64,000 nt of DNA from Pegoplata infirma. Lineage: Eukaryota > Arthropoda > Insecta > Diptera > Anthomyiidae. Made by a program: the position numbers and the translations under genes. Location: assembly GCA_963921195.1 (NCBI GenBank), contig CAWUER010000533.1, positions 37,181 to 101,180 of the forward strand, in the 5' to 3' direction. Under the pieces are notes generated by a model. The model had not been told where the DNA came from. It saw nothing but the letters and a program-made list of their open reading frames with translations, and made no database searches. Shown here in pieces: positions 46,790-59,405 of the stretch (position 1 is its first letter; each line of letters starts with the position of its first letter).

Positions 46790-48414
46790 CTACGTAACTA
46801 TGTAGCCAAAATAAAATAAATTCTTAAAGCAGTTTTCGTTCAAGATTTAATATAAAAATGTTTCAGTTTCAAACTGGGCAAAAAAATTATGTAAAGTGAT
46901 TTTAGTTCAGAAAAATTACGATAATTTTTTGTTTGGATACAAATTTAAGAATCCAAATAATTTAAAATTTCACTATTAAAATCCACCAATATCATTTAAT
47001 TCTTTTCTGATATAAGTAAGCCGATAAATGTAATTATTACGGACTATATTGATTCTTTGTGTCCAATATAAAAAAAAACTAAATTTGTGTAATAACAATC
47101 ATTAACAAAATTTACCATAAGTAGTGGTATAAAAATAATTCGTTAATCGTGACCGTTGCTTTAAAAAAAAAACGAAGAATTTCTCTTTTAAAATTGTCGT
47201 CTTTTTTCCTATATGCATAATTGAATTATACATAAAGGAAAATTATATTTTTTTTCGTTAATCGTGACCGTTGCTTTAAAAAAAAAACGAAGAATTTCTC
47301 TTTTAAAATTGTCGTCTTTTTTCCTATATGCATAATTGAATTATACATAAAGGGAAATTATATTTTTTCCGTTAGATTCGACTGTATCTGTAAAATTCAA
47401 CAAAAATAGCTCTAAAAAGAAATATCTTTTTAAATTAAAGCCAAATTATGCAAACCAATTTTATAGTCTGAGTGTAAAAAAGCTTTTGCCAACTGAGGCT
47501 TAAAAAAACAAAAAAATATGTAGCACCGTATGCCAATAAAATGGTATGAAATGATTTTGTCAATATACGACAAATGACTTTAACGTGAATATACGTTTAG
47601 TCTAAAGTTAAATTATATATTTATTTATTAAAGTTAAAGTGAAATTATATATTTATTATATATATTATATTTATATAATTCAAATTCCAATATAACGTTT
47701 AAATAAAGCGTTCTCAAAAAAAAAAATTTTAATCAAAAATTCAAAAAATGGTTTTCTTACATGTGTGAGGATTACTTGGTAAAGGTATAGTAAAGTATTT
47801 TGAAACATTGATTAAAATAAGTATTAATATAAACTGGGCTATTGAGATTCCATGAAATTATTTCGAATAAAAATTTATTTGAACACCAACATGCCGTTTG
47901 GTCGTATTAACTGACTATATAGGACACTAAACTGCAACCAGCTAGATTAATGTAATCCATATAAGGCCAGGATGCTGAAACCTAATCAAAATAAATTTTC
48001 GTTACGAAACTCTCACAGAATCTATAGAAGATTAACACATTTTGGAATTTTCTATTAACAAATCAAAAGGAATTCTAGGGATTTGCTTGGACGGCTAATC
48101 CGGTCATCGCCAAATTGTCGGTCAATCCAAAGAAAATATAAAATTTATTTAATTCACTAATTTCTCATTACAAAAAGTGTTATAACTTCACAAATAGTAT
48201 TGACATCTACAAGAAAATTAAAAGTTTAGAGCAGTAAGTTCTCCATGTATGTACAGATACTATAGTCTGAATTTTAATATCTAAAATAATTCCAAAAGGA
48301 GATTTTTCTCTAACATTTCTTACTGGAAAGTTGAAGACACTTGTCAGACATATAATTGTATTTGAATTTTTCTAAAAGATGGTATTTTAGATATTTTTCT
48401 GGAAACTTTACGTA
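46790..48414. other. Gypsy 5' leader
   Basis: 1.6 kb of non-coding A+T-rich leader between the primer site and gag. It contains a perfect or near-perfect 115-bp tandem duplication and a TATAT-rich stretch near 47610-47690. No coding frame is recognised. Confidence 0.6.
47141..47370. repeat. 115-bp tandem duplication in the Gypsy leader
   Basis: The block starting CGTTAATCGTGACCGTTGCT occurs at 47141 and again at 47256. The copies are nearly identical (one A/G difference near the end), so the duplication is recent. Confidence 0.9.
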
Positions 48415-48431
48415 CCCCACGTTGGGCGCCA
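48415..48431 (-). promoter_or_regulatory. Primer-binding site, tRNA-Lys(CTT)
   Basis: In sense, three bases (GAG) after the 5' LTR comes TGGCGCCCAACGTGGGG. It is complementary over 17 nt to the 3' end of the fly tRNA-Lys(CTT) as I know it (CCCCACGTTGGGCG plus CCA). This fixes the direction of the element and shows that the right LTR is the 5' one. Confidence 0.88.
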
Positions 48432-48434
48432 CTC

Positions 48435-51400
48435 TGTAATGGACAAGGGTTAAATTAAGTTGCAATCACCAAAATTAATGATTCAACTAAAATTAAACGC
48501 AGCTCGTAAAACTATATGTGTTGTTTTTCAAAATTAATAAACCGTTTCAGGGGAATCAGGGAGGACAAATGGGAGCCGTTGCAGCCACTAGCTGGCAGTC
48601 GTGTGGGGGGTTCGAGTCCACCTAACATCCCTGTCAACACACATATTCCCTATTACACAGATTTTATTTTAGACTCCCGAAATTTTGTATTTTGATGCTC
48701 TCATGAAATAAACAAAAGATTACAAAATCAAAAATACCCTATAGTAAAGATTGGAGCTTTTTAATCAATATACAAAAAATTTTAAATTTTAAAGAGTCTT
48801 CAAGATGGCTATGAAGACTTACGTCTCGTTACCCGCCCTACCGTTGGTTTTAGCGACGTACATTGTTGAGCTAAAACCCCACTATTGAACTATACCTTAC
48901 CCTCCTAATCCATCACGTAAGAAAACGCAGGGTTAATTTAAAGTACCATTTTTAATAACAATTCATTATTCATAAAATATCAAAATCCATTAGTATTAAG
49001 TGCAAAAATACCGAACAATAATTCATTAATCTTAACGGTTAAAGATAGAAGCTATGTGCTTAAAGTAATTTTATATTTAAAATGCTAGTGCTAACTAGGG
49101 TAGAAATAAAATTAATTTGGGTGCCGTACAGGCAAAGTTCAGAAAAAATAGATATTTAAATATGCCATGATCATTTAAAGGTTAAATGAATAAATTCTGT
49201 TTTTAAATAAATGATCATGCTCATCAACGACTTCAAATATAACGATTTTAATTTTTTTTATAAATTTATATGTAAGAATAAAAACCTAAACACAACTTAA
49301 TTATTTAACAACATCATTACGACGATGTGGTTCTTTTTTTTCTTTGTGTCTTGAAATTAGAAGCAAAAATTAAATTGAATGGAGTTTTTATATTGACGTT
49401 TCATTCCCCTTCGTTTCTCTGGGGAGCAGAGACTAAAATATAAAAACAGCAATAAAAATAAATTTAAAATTATGCTCTTTACATTATCGCGCAAAATACC
49501 ATACAAAATTTTTTAATTGTTGCTTCTATTCATTAAGAAGACCAATATGCAACTAAACAAAATGTTATACTATGCAAAACAAAATCATTTAAGTTGACTC
49601 ACCAAAAACATTATACTTCTGTAGCAGCACGATGAGGCCTCTCGAACTTGCCGAGTCTAATGATGAATATCTAGAGTTGGGGCTTATTCAAAAAAGTGTT
49701 AGAATGTTGTTTAATTGCATATTCGACGTACTTACATTATGACAATATATGATCGTTAAATGTATAGTAAATTTCTTAAATAGTTAGGGGTTCTTATACT
49801 AAAATTTGAGTGTTATACTTTTATAACAGTTACATTATTTTCCGAACATAACTATTTCAAACAGGGGAATTCGAATTAATTCGGAATCTTAAAATCTAAT
49901 CAGAGTTTCAAAAGAGTAGGTTCTTTTGATTGAAATAAATTTTAAAAACATGACTCTTTTTATGTTTTATAAAAATTTTATTTCATCATAATGCGGACAA
50001 TTCGTGCAAAATTAATTCAGTAAATGGTTTGCAGAATATTAAATTTTAAATTTTATGTTTCTCTAAGAGAATTTTATCGTATGCGGGTAACATCGATTAA
50101 AATTTCAAAAGATTTTAAAAAACCATTGACTTTAAGTTAAGAGTTTATCTTAAATAAAAACCTACAAAAACTTATAATACTTCCGAAGAATGAATTTTGG
50201 TATAAGGTTTTATATTTGTTTTGTTATTTTGTTTTTATAATTAGAAACCCACTTTAAGTGTCTTAAATGCGATAATTAACGTGTCCTCATAGTAATATTT
50301 GAAAATTCAATTATGAGTGGACAAAAAAGACATCAAAGCATAACCTTAAATTATTAACCGTCACTGGTCAAGTAGTTAAACTCGAGTTAACTGAAATAGG
50401 TTGGTTGACTAAGAGGTAATTGTTCTCAAAAAAAAATAGGGTTAAGGCAAAATATTTGTATGTGATACCAAACGTATGGATTTAATTCGATTAAATTTTG
50501 GCTGGAAGGTTGAATAAATCCTATAAAGATTTCGATTTTGGTAACTATACACGATCATGGATGAATAGGTCACCAGTCCAGATGGGTATTTTGACATATA
50601 CTGGTCGATGATTATAATTGATTTTTGCTGATGATGTAACCAGATGAAATTGAGGTTAAGTGTAGTTGACCAATATGATGTAGTTGAGGTTATGTTGGCT
50701 GACTGTAGCGTGCAAACTAGATCTCAAGAAAAAATTTTGTGTTTTCTTATGTTGCTAGGCGTGGTCATATAAAAACAACACACCGTAAGTACGCTCAGAG
50801 TGTTTTTATGATCTACCGCTTTACGTACAGTGGTGGCTAACTAAATAGTCTACTACTGCAAGTTGGCACAACACAAAATTGAGGTTATGTGATCTTTAAG
50901 CGTAAATCCTATAAAAACGATATAAAAATTAGCAAAGAACTTTTGACGATTGATCCATACCTATTTACCTGACGCAGATTATGTTTTATATAACTTTGTG
51001 TAAGAATGAGAGGTTATGTGATGTAAACCTCAACATAGGTTAGGAAATTTTAATTTCGGCACTCCTCCTATTTTGAAATCACCAAGGGTTGATTTTTCAA
51101 TATAATCAGCCGTTCGTTATACCACGGACTTCGTTACCAACTGTAGTTAAGATGGTACATCAGGCAACGTTAACCTGTCTCAATTTGGTTTCCCGAGACT
51201 CCTGCACAAAATCAATAATTCCAGATTGCAAAATATCTGGACCCTTTGGGGTACCTTCTCAGAAATATCTTCGGTTGACTTTATTAAATTACCGGCTTTA
51301 TTTTATTACCGAAATTATTTTATACAGTTTGCGAATATTCACTTATTAAAACGGTTTTTAAAATTTATTGTGTTTTAGATATCACAAAAAAACTTTCCAC

Positions 51401-52108
51401 TGTATGTTCTTACTTGCTGCAGGTTAAAATAAAAAAGAAACCACATTTTTGTCTAACAATTCAAGAGAGTTTTAATAAAGAAGGTAAATTAAATGAGTTG
51501 AGCTTTTACTAATCAAATCAACAATCGATAACTCATCCGTACGGTACTACACTCACAGAAAAATGTCGCTAAAACTACAATAACCATTTCTAAATCACAT
51601 TTAAAAAGTATTTGAATGTCCAAATACATCTGAAATAGGAAAACAAAATATCCTTTTTTAATGTAGACTAGCCATCCCTGATGTATTTATCCTTTTGACG
51701 AAATTAGGACAGTTATAACATATAATCGTTAAATATAGCGAAGACATAAACCTTATAAGGGATGGTTACAGATTTTTGTAACTAGCCAAAGTTTTGTTGA
51801 GTGTTTCAATGAGTATTTTAAAGAGTATTTTACCTATTGTTAATATGATGTCAAATTATTATAAAAAAATTATGTAACCCAATGAACATTTTGAGAGGTG
51901 AAACGAATATACGAATATCAAATTATTGTTTTATTCAAACAATTTATTTATGTGAAATAATTTGATATGTAAACCGAAAAAAAACAATATTTATGTGAAA
52001 CACATAAAAAAACAATTTGTTTATTAAACAGTCAATAGTAATTGAACCAATTTTTTAAAAAAAATTTCTATATAGATAGATTTGAGAAATGAAATAATAG
52101 CCCTTACA
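48435..52108 (-). repeat. Gypsy 5' LTR
   Basis: 3674 bp, nearly identical to 38046-41721. Differences noted include a T/G near 48780, G/C near 50314, C/A near 50578, a 1-bp indel near 50730 and substitutions near 50782, 51100, 51303, 51890 and 52003. It contains the promoter by position. The B-box word GGTTCGAGTCC is at 48609-48619. Confidence 0.96.
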
Positions 52109-55100
52109 TACTAAAATACTAAAATACTAAAATACTAAAATACTAAAATACTAAAATACTAAAATACTAAAATACTAAAATACTAAAATACTAAAATACT
52201 AAAATACTAAAATACTAAAATACTAAAATACTAAAATACTAAAATACTAAAATACTAAAATACTAAAATACTAAAATACTAAAATACTAAAATACTAAAA
52301 TACTAAAATACTAAAATACTAAAATACTAAAATACTAAAATACTAAAATACTAAAATACTAAAATACTAAAATACTAAAATACTAAAATACTAAAATACT
52401 AAAATACTAAAATACTAAAATACTAAAATACTAAAATACTAAAATACTAAAATACTAAAATACTAAAATACTAAAATACTAAAATACTAAAATACTAAAA
52501 TACTAAAATACTAAAATACTAAAATACTAAAATACTAAAATACTAAAATACTAAAATACTAAAATACTAAAATACTAAAATACTAAAATACTAAAATACT
52601 AAAATACTAAAATACTAAAATACTAAAATACTAAAATACTAAAATACTAAAATACTAAAATACTAAAATACTAAAATACTAAAATACTAAAATACTAAAA
52701 TACTAAAATACTAAAATACTAAAATACTAAAATACTAAAATACTAAAATACTAAAATACTAAAATACTAAAATACTAAAATACTAAAATACTAAAATACT
52801 AAAATACTAAAATACTAAAATACTAAAATACTAAAATACTAAAATACTAAAATACTAAAATACTAAAATACTAAAATACTAAAATACTAAAATACTAAAA
52901 TACTAAAATACTAAAATACTAAAATACTAAAATACTAAAATACTAAAATACTAAAATACTAAAATACTAAAATACTAAAATACTAAAATACTAAAATACT
53001 AAAATACTAAAATACTAAAATACTAAAATACTAAAATACTAAAATACTAAAATACTAAAATACTAAAATACTAAAATACTAAAATACTAAAATACTAAAA
53101 TACTAAAATACTAAAATACTAAAATACTAAAATACTAAAATACTAAAATACTAAAATACTAAAATACTAAAATACTAAAATACTAAAATACTAAAATACT
53201 AAAATACTAAAATACTAAAATACTAAAATACTAAAATACTAAAATACTAAAATACTAAAATACTAAAATACTAAAATACTAAAATACTAAAATACTAAAA
53301 TACTAAAATACTAAAATACTAAAATACTAAAATACTAAAATACTAAAATACTAAAATACTAAAATACTAAAATACTAAAATACTAAAATACTAAAATACT
53401 AAAATACTAAAATACTAAAATACTAAAATACTAAAATACTAAAATACTAAAATACTAAAATACTAAAATACTAAAATACTAAAATACTAAAATACTAAAA
53501 TACTAAAATACTAAAATACTAAAATACTAAAATACTAAAATACTAAAATACTAAAATACTAAAATACTAAAATACTAAAATACTAAAATACTAAAATACT
53601 AAAATACTAAAATACTAAAATACTAAAATACTAAAATACTAAAATACTAAAATACTAAAATACTAAAATACTAAAATACTAAAATACTAAAATACTAAAA
53701 TACTAAAATACTAAAATACTAAAATACTAAAATACTAAAATACTAAAATACTAAAATACTAAAATACTAAAATACTAAAATACTAAAATACTAAAATACT
53801 AAAATACTAAAATACTAAAATACTAAAATACTAAAATACTAAAATACTAAAATACTAAAATACTAAAATACTAAAATACTAAAATACTAAAATACTAAAA
53901 TACTAAAATACTAAAATACTAAAATACTAAAATACTAAAATACTAAAATACTAAAATACTAAAATACTAAAATACTAAAATACTAAAATACTAAAATACT
54001 AAAATACTAAAATACTAAAATACTAAAATACTAAAATACTAAAATACTAAAATACTAAAATACTAAAATACTAAAATACTAAAATACTAAAATACTAAAA
54101 TACTAAAATACTAAAATACTAAAATACTAAAATACTAAAATACTAAAATACTAAAATACTAAAATACTAAAATACTAAAATACTAAAATACTAAAATACT
54201 AAAATACTAAAATACTAAAATACTAAAATACTAAAATACTAAAATACTAAAATACTAAAATACTAAAATACTAAAATACTAAAATACTAAAATACTAAAA
54301 TACTAAAATACTAAAATACTAAAATACTAAAATACTAAAATACTAAAATACTAAAATACTAAAATACTAAAATACTAAAATACTAAAATACTAAAATACT
54401 AAAATACTAAAATACTAAAATACTAAAATACTAAAATACTAAAATACTAAAATACTAAAATACTAAAATACTAAAATACTAAAATACTAAAATACTAAAA
54501 TACTAAAATACTAAAATACTGAAATACTAAAATACTAAAATACTAAAATTCTAAAATACTAAAATACTAAAATACTAAAATACTAAAATACTAAAATACT
54601 AAAATACTAAAATACTAAAATACTAAAATACTAAAATACTAAAATACTAAAATACTAAAATACTAAAATACTAAAATACTAAAATACTAAAATACTAAAA
54701 TACTAAAATACTAAAATACTAAAATACTAAAATACTAAAATACTAAAATACTAAAATACTAAAATACTAAAATACTAAAATACTAAAATACTAAAATACT
54801 AAAATACTAAAATACTAAAATACTAAAATACTAAAATACTAAAATACTAAAATACTAAAATACTAAAATACTAAAATACTAAAATACTAAAATACTAAAA
54901 TACTAAAATACTAAAATACTAAAATACTAAAATACTAAAATACTAAAATACTAAAATACTAAAATACTAAAATACTAAAATACTAAAATACTAAAATACT
55001 AAAATACTAAAATACTAAAATACTAAAATACTAAAATACTAAAATACTAAAATACTAAAATACTAAAATACTAAAATACTAAAATACTAAAATACTAAAA

Positions 55101-57190
55101 TACTAAAATACTAAAATACTAAAATACTAAAATACTAAAATACTAAAATACTAAAATACTAAAATACTAAAATACTAAAATACTAAAATACTAAAATACT
55201 AAAATACTAAAATACTAAAATACTAAAATACTAAAATACTAAAATACTAAAATACTAAAATACTAAAATACTAAAATACTAAAATACTAAAATACTAAAA
55301 TACTAAAATACTAAAATACTAAAATACTAAAATACTAAAATACTAAAATACTAAAATACTAAAATACTAAAATACTAAAATACTAAAATACTAAAATACT
55401 AAAATACTAAAATACTAAAATACTAAAATACTAAAATACTAAAATACTAAAATACTAAAATACTAAAATACTAAAATACTAAAATACTAAAATACTAAAA
55501 TACTAAAATACTAAAATACTAAAATACTAAAATACTAAAATACTAAAATACTAAAATACTAAAATACTAAAATACTAAAATACTAAAATACTAAAATACT
55601 AAAATACTAAAATACTAAAATACTAAAATACTAAAATACTAAAATACTAAAATACTAAAATACTAAAATACTAAAATACTAAAATACTAAAATACTAAAA
55701 TACTAAAATACTAAAATACTAAAATACTAAAATACTAAAATACTAAAATACTAAAATACTAAAATACTAAAATACTAAAATACTAAAATACTAAAATACT
55801 AAAATACTAAAATACTAAAATACTAAAATACTAAAATACTAAAATACTAAAATACTAAAATACTAAAATACTAAAATACTAAAATACTAAAATACTAAAA
55901 TACTAAAATACTAAAATACTAAAATACTAAAATACTAAAATACTAAAATACTAAAATACTAAAATACTAAAATACTAAAATACTAAAATACTAAAATACT
56001 AAAATACTAAAATACTAAAATACTAAAATACTAAAATACTAAAATACTAAAATACTAAAATACTAAAATACTAAAATACTAAAATACTAAAATACTAAAA
56101 TACTAAAATACTAAAATACTAAAATACTAAAATACTAAAATACTAAAATACTAAAATACTAAAATACTAAAATACTAAAATACTAAAATACTAAAATACT
56201 AAAATACTAAAATACTAAAATACTAAAATACTAAAATACTAAAATACTAAAATACTAAAATACTAAAATACTAAAATACTAAAATACAAAATACTAAAAT
56301 ACTAAAATACTAAAATACTAAAATACTAAAATACTAAAATACTAAAATACTAAAATACTAAAATACTAAAATACTAAAATACTAAAATACTAAAATACTA
56401 AAATACTAAAATACTAAAATACTAAAATACTAAAATACTAAAATACTAAAATACTAAAATACTAAAATACTAAAATACTAAAATACTAAAATACTAAAAT
56501 ACTAAAATACTAAAATACTAAAATACTAAAATACTAAAATACTAAAATACTAAAATACTAAAATACTAAAATACTAAAATACTAAAATACTAAAATACTA
56601 AAATACTAAAATACTAAAATACTAAAATACTAAAATACTAAAATACTAAAATACTAAAATACTAAAATACTAAAATACTAAAATACTAAAATACTAAAAT
56701 ACTAAAATACTAAAATACTAAAATACTAAAATACTAAAATACTAAAATACTAAAATACTAAAAATACTAAAATACTAAAATACTAAAATACTAAAATACT
56801 AAAATACTAAAATACTAAAATACTAAAATACTAAAATACTAAAATACTAAAATACTAAAATACTAAAATACTAAAATACTAAAATACTAAAATACTAAAA
56901 TACTAAAATACTAAAATACTAAAATACTAAAATACTAAAATACTAAAATACTAAAATACTAAAATACTAAAATACTAAAATACTAAAATACTAAAATACT
57001 AAAATACTAAAATACTAAAATACTAAAATACTAAAATACTAAAATACTAAAATACTAAAATACTAAAATACTAAAATACTAAAATACTAAAATACTAAAA
57101 TACTAAAATACTAAAATACTAAAATACTAAAATACTAAAATACTAAAATACTAAAATACTAAAATACTAAAATACTAAAATACTAAAATA
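52109..57190. repeat. Satellite array block C, (TACTAAAA)n
   Basis: About 635 units. Variants: a CTGAAATA unit near 54519, AAAATTCT near 54546, a 1-bp-short unit near 56287 and a 1-bp-long unit near 56760, after which the phase shifts back. It ends abruptly at about 57190 in TACTAAAATATTAATTT. Confidence 0.98.
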
Positions 57191-57855
57191 TTAATTTATA
57201 TTTTATTTTAACAAATGTATACTGATATACAAATAAGTAATAAAATACAAATACACTAATATTTGCAATACATATTTCATCGAATAAAGTTACAAAATTA
57301 AAGAGAACTAATTAGTGTTAATTTCATTGAAGTATTAATATAATTGTTTAATATGCATTCATAAATTTTAAGTTAAAAAAGATACAGTTTTAAAACACTA
57401 TTTGATAAAATTCCGTTTAAATGAACATATAAATAATAAATTAGTATATAACTTTAAATCTGACTACCAATGTAATACAAACGCCGAAATTATTCGTGTT
57501 CTTTTTTATTTAAACTATATGTTATTAAATAAGATATATATTTTGGTCTTTTCGTCATATATATACTATTTAATACTAAAATACTTAAGTGATCTTAAAA
57601 AACAATTTTCGTTAATACCATTGCATTATTTAAATTAGTATTTCATATTTATTCAGAATTTAATATGTATGTTGTTTCGTCATATATATATTATTTAATA
57701 CTAAAGTACTAAAGTGATTTTAAAAAACTATGTAGCGTTAATACAATTGTATTACTTAAATTAGAATTTAATATGTATTCATACATTTTAAATTAAAAAA
57801 AGTTAGTTTCAAAACATTTTTTGCTAAAATTATACTGATATACAAATAAATAATA
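57191..57855. repeat. Diverged complex repeats bordering the satellite
   Basis: A block with TTTCGTCATATATATA, TATTTAATACTAAA-TACT and TAAGTGAT/AAAGTGAT occurs near 57550 and again near 57679 (period about 129 bp). Another block with TATACTGATATACAAATA occurs at about 57218 and 57831. Each 129-bp unit contains a short run matching the satellite (AATACTAAAATACTT and AATACTAAAGTACTA). No coding sequence. Confidence 0.7.
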
Positions 57856-57928
57856 GAGTATCGTTCAACTGTTGACGAGTGTGGACGTGTTTTATTTTAA
57901 CTCCGTGCTATAAATTGAATTACTAAAA

Positions 57929-57957
57929 TTGTTCGTAATAGGTTTGTTCGTAATAGG
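57929..57957 (+). repeat. 15-bp-spaced duplication in the LOA 5' UTR
   Basis: TTGTTCGTAATAGG is present twice (57929-57942 and 57944-57957), 45 nt before the ORF1 start. Short tandem repeats in 5' UTRs of such elements sometimes belong to the internal promoter, but no function can be shown here. Confidence 0.6.
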
Positions 57958-58001
57958 TATTTTTGTGATATTTTCATTACCACATCAAGGAAAATGAAAA
58001 T

Positions 58002-59405
58002 ATGGACACAAATGATACCGATTTAGTTCGAGGCTCTGCCTCACCGACTGGTGCTGGTCCTAGCACTGGTCTTAGGGTTGCGACCTTGAAGTCCGGCCTT
58101 GATTCTGGTAGGGGTGCTCAGCCTAATATTGGTGGTAAAAAGAAAAAGAAACTTAAGCCATCAAAGGTCAGGCACAACCAGAGAAGGCTTTGTTTGAAAA
58201 TAATTAACAGACTAAGCCAACTCGATGGAACGAAGCTCTCCGAACGTGAGAGTGCGTCGCTATCATGGGCGAAAGGAGTCATTGAAGAACAGGACAAACT
58301 TTCGGCAATGCGCGCATCTGACAAACAGAGCGCTGTTTCGGCCTCGTCATCGAAGTCTGGTAAAAGGTTGCGCTCGCCCGACGAGAAACCTTTACCTAAA
58401 AGATCTAAGGTGACCGGCAACGTCTGGACTCAGTCTTTTAGTGAAGTGGTGAAAGGTAACTTCGTTAGGGCTGTGATAAACAGGCAAAATGGGGATTGTA
58501 GTATTCCAAGGGACAAGTGGAGTTTAGTTGAAACTAAACTAAATGAAATCTACTATAGGCTTCTTGAGAGTATGCCTGATTTTCGCCCTACTACTGTCAA
58601 CGCAGGTTGGTATCAGGGGCGAGTAAAACTCGTTGCTTTTGGAAACGAAAGATCCGCAGCCGTGTTTAAGGTTGCCATTAGCCAAGTGGGAGAGTTATGG
58701 CCTGGAGCCAGACTGGACGTTGTGGAAAAACATGATATCCCCTCGCAACCCAGAGCTCATGCATGGATCCCAATGGCTACAAGTGACACTGCGGTGATTC
58801 TAAAGATGATAAAAGTCTGCAATCCTGACCTTCCAACTCAGAATTGGCAAATTGCCAGATTGGGTGAGATGGAGGGCGCTCGTCGTCAAGCAGTGGTCTT
58901 GGTTAATGAGGAATCGCTTCCGCTTTTAGCCAGGACTGACGGCATTATTAGATTTGGCTTTTTTCATATAAGAGTCAATGTCTACAAGGGCGACCAGAAG
59001 CCTATTTTGGAAGCAGACAAGCCAGTGGCAGAGTCGGCTGGGGAGGAGAATCTGGAAAAGGTTGATATTCAGCTGACCGATTCTAGGCTGATGGGAGATG
59101 CATCTGGCATTTTCGAAACCGAATCTGGTAACGAATGCGACCTCTGTGATGGCACGGAGGATAAAGCTGATGCCACTATGGGTGACATTCAGGACGAGGC
59201 CCATGCAGTGAGGAATTCGGAGAGTTCTGTTGCCTCCGATTCAGAACAGATGGGACACATATCTGGCTTATTCGAAACCGAATCTGGGGACGAATACGAC
59301 CTCTATGATAACACGGAGGATGAAGCCAATAACACGGTGGTGGAAAGGATGGTGGAAAAAAAGCAAGATGTTGCGGTTCCTACAAATAAACCTCCATCAC
59401 TGTAA
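58002..59405 (+). CDS. LOA-like ORF1 protein (DUF4780 type)
   Basis: 467 residues from ATG 58002 (context AAAATATGG). A Lys-rich stretch at about 46-56 (KKKKKLKPSKVR) is followed by a helical segment, then a second basic patch (LPKRSKV). From about 150 to 330 comes a domain that I recognise as DUF4780, with GDCSIPRDKW, NAGWYQGRVKLVAFG, GELWPGARLDVVEK and NPDLPTQNWQIARLGE. This domain is common in ORF1 of insect LOA-type elements. No CCHC knuckles are present, unlike Jockey or I elements. The acidic C-terminus contains an imperfect duplication (SGIFETESGNECDL and SGLFETESGDEYDL, 53 residues apart). Probably an RNA-binding particle protein, by analogy. The 3' end overlaps ORF2 in the +1 frame. 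Confidence 0.88.
   Translation: MDTNDTDLVRGSASPTGAGPSTGLRVATLKSGLDSGRGAQPNIGGKKKKKLKPSKVRHNQRRLCLKIINRLSQLDGTKLSERESASLSWAKGVIEEQDKLSAMRASDKQSAVSASSSKSGKRLRSPDEKPLPKRSKVTGNVWTQSFSEVVKGNFVRAVINRQNGDCSIPRDKWSLVETKLNEIYYRLLESMPDFRPTTVNAGWYQGRVKLVAFGNERSAAVFKVAISQVGELWPGARLDVVEKHDIPSQPRAHAWIPMATSDTAVILKMIKVCNPDLPTQNWQIARLGEMEGARRQAVVLVNEESLPLLARTDGIIRFGFFHIRVNVYKGDQKPILEADKPVAESAGEENLEKVDIQLTDSRLMGDASGIFETESGNECDLCDGTEDKADATMGDIQDEAHAVRNSESSVASDSEQMGHISGLFETESGDEYDLYDNTEDEANNTVVERMVEKKQDVAVPTNKPPSL
59088..59340 (+). repeat. 159-bp-spaced internal duplication in ORF1
   Basis: About 90 bp beginning CTGATGGGAGATGCATCTGG at 59088 recurs diverged at about 59247 (CAGATGGGACACATATCTGG). Both encode an acidic SG-FETESG module. 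It is conserved in protein more than in DNA, suggesting the module is kept by selection or is fairly recent. Confidence 0.75.

Larger units (their letters stand above)
38046..52108 (-). mobile_element. Ty3/Gypsy LTR retrotransposon, 14.1 kb, giant LTRs
   Basis: LTRs of 3676 and 3674 bp (TG...CA) with about eight substitutions and two 1-bp indels between them. A 4-bp target duplication TACT lies in the satellite (38042-38045 and 52109-52112). The internal part (41722-48434) holds gag and pol on the minus strand, the domain order protease, RT, RNase H, integrase, a tRNA-Lys primer site and no env. The order, the YLDD box and the integrase place it in Ty3/Gypsy. The large LTRs and integrase suggest the Osvaldo/Ulysses group of flies, with low certainty. 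The insertion is recent, but this copy has an in-frame deletion in RNase H and a 52-bp insertion in integrase. Confidence 0.96.
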
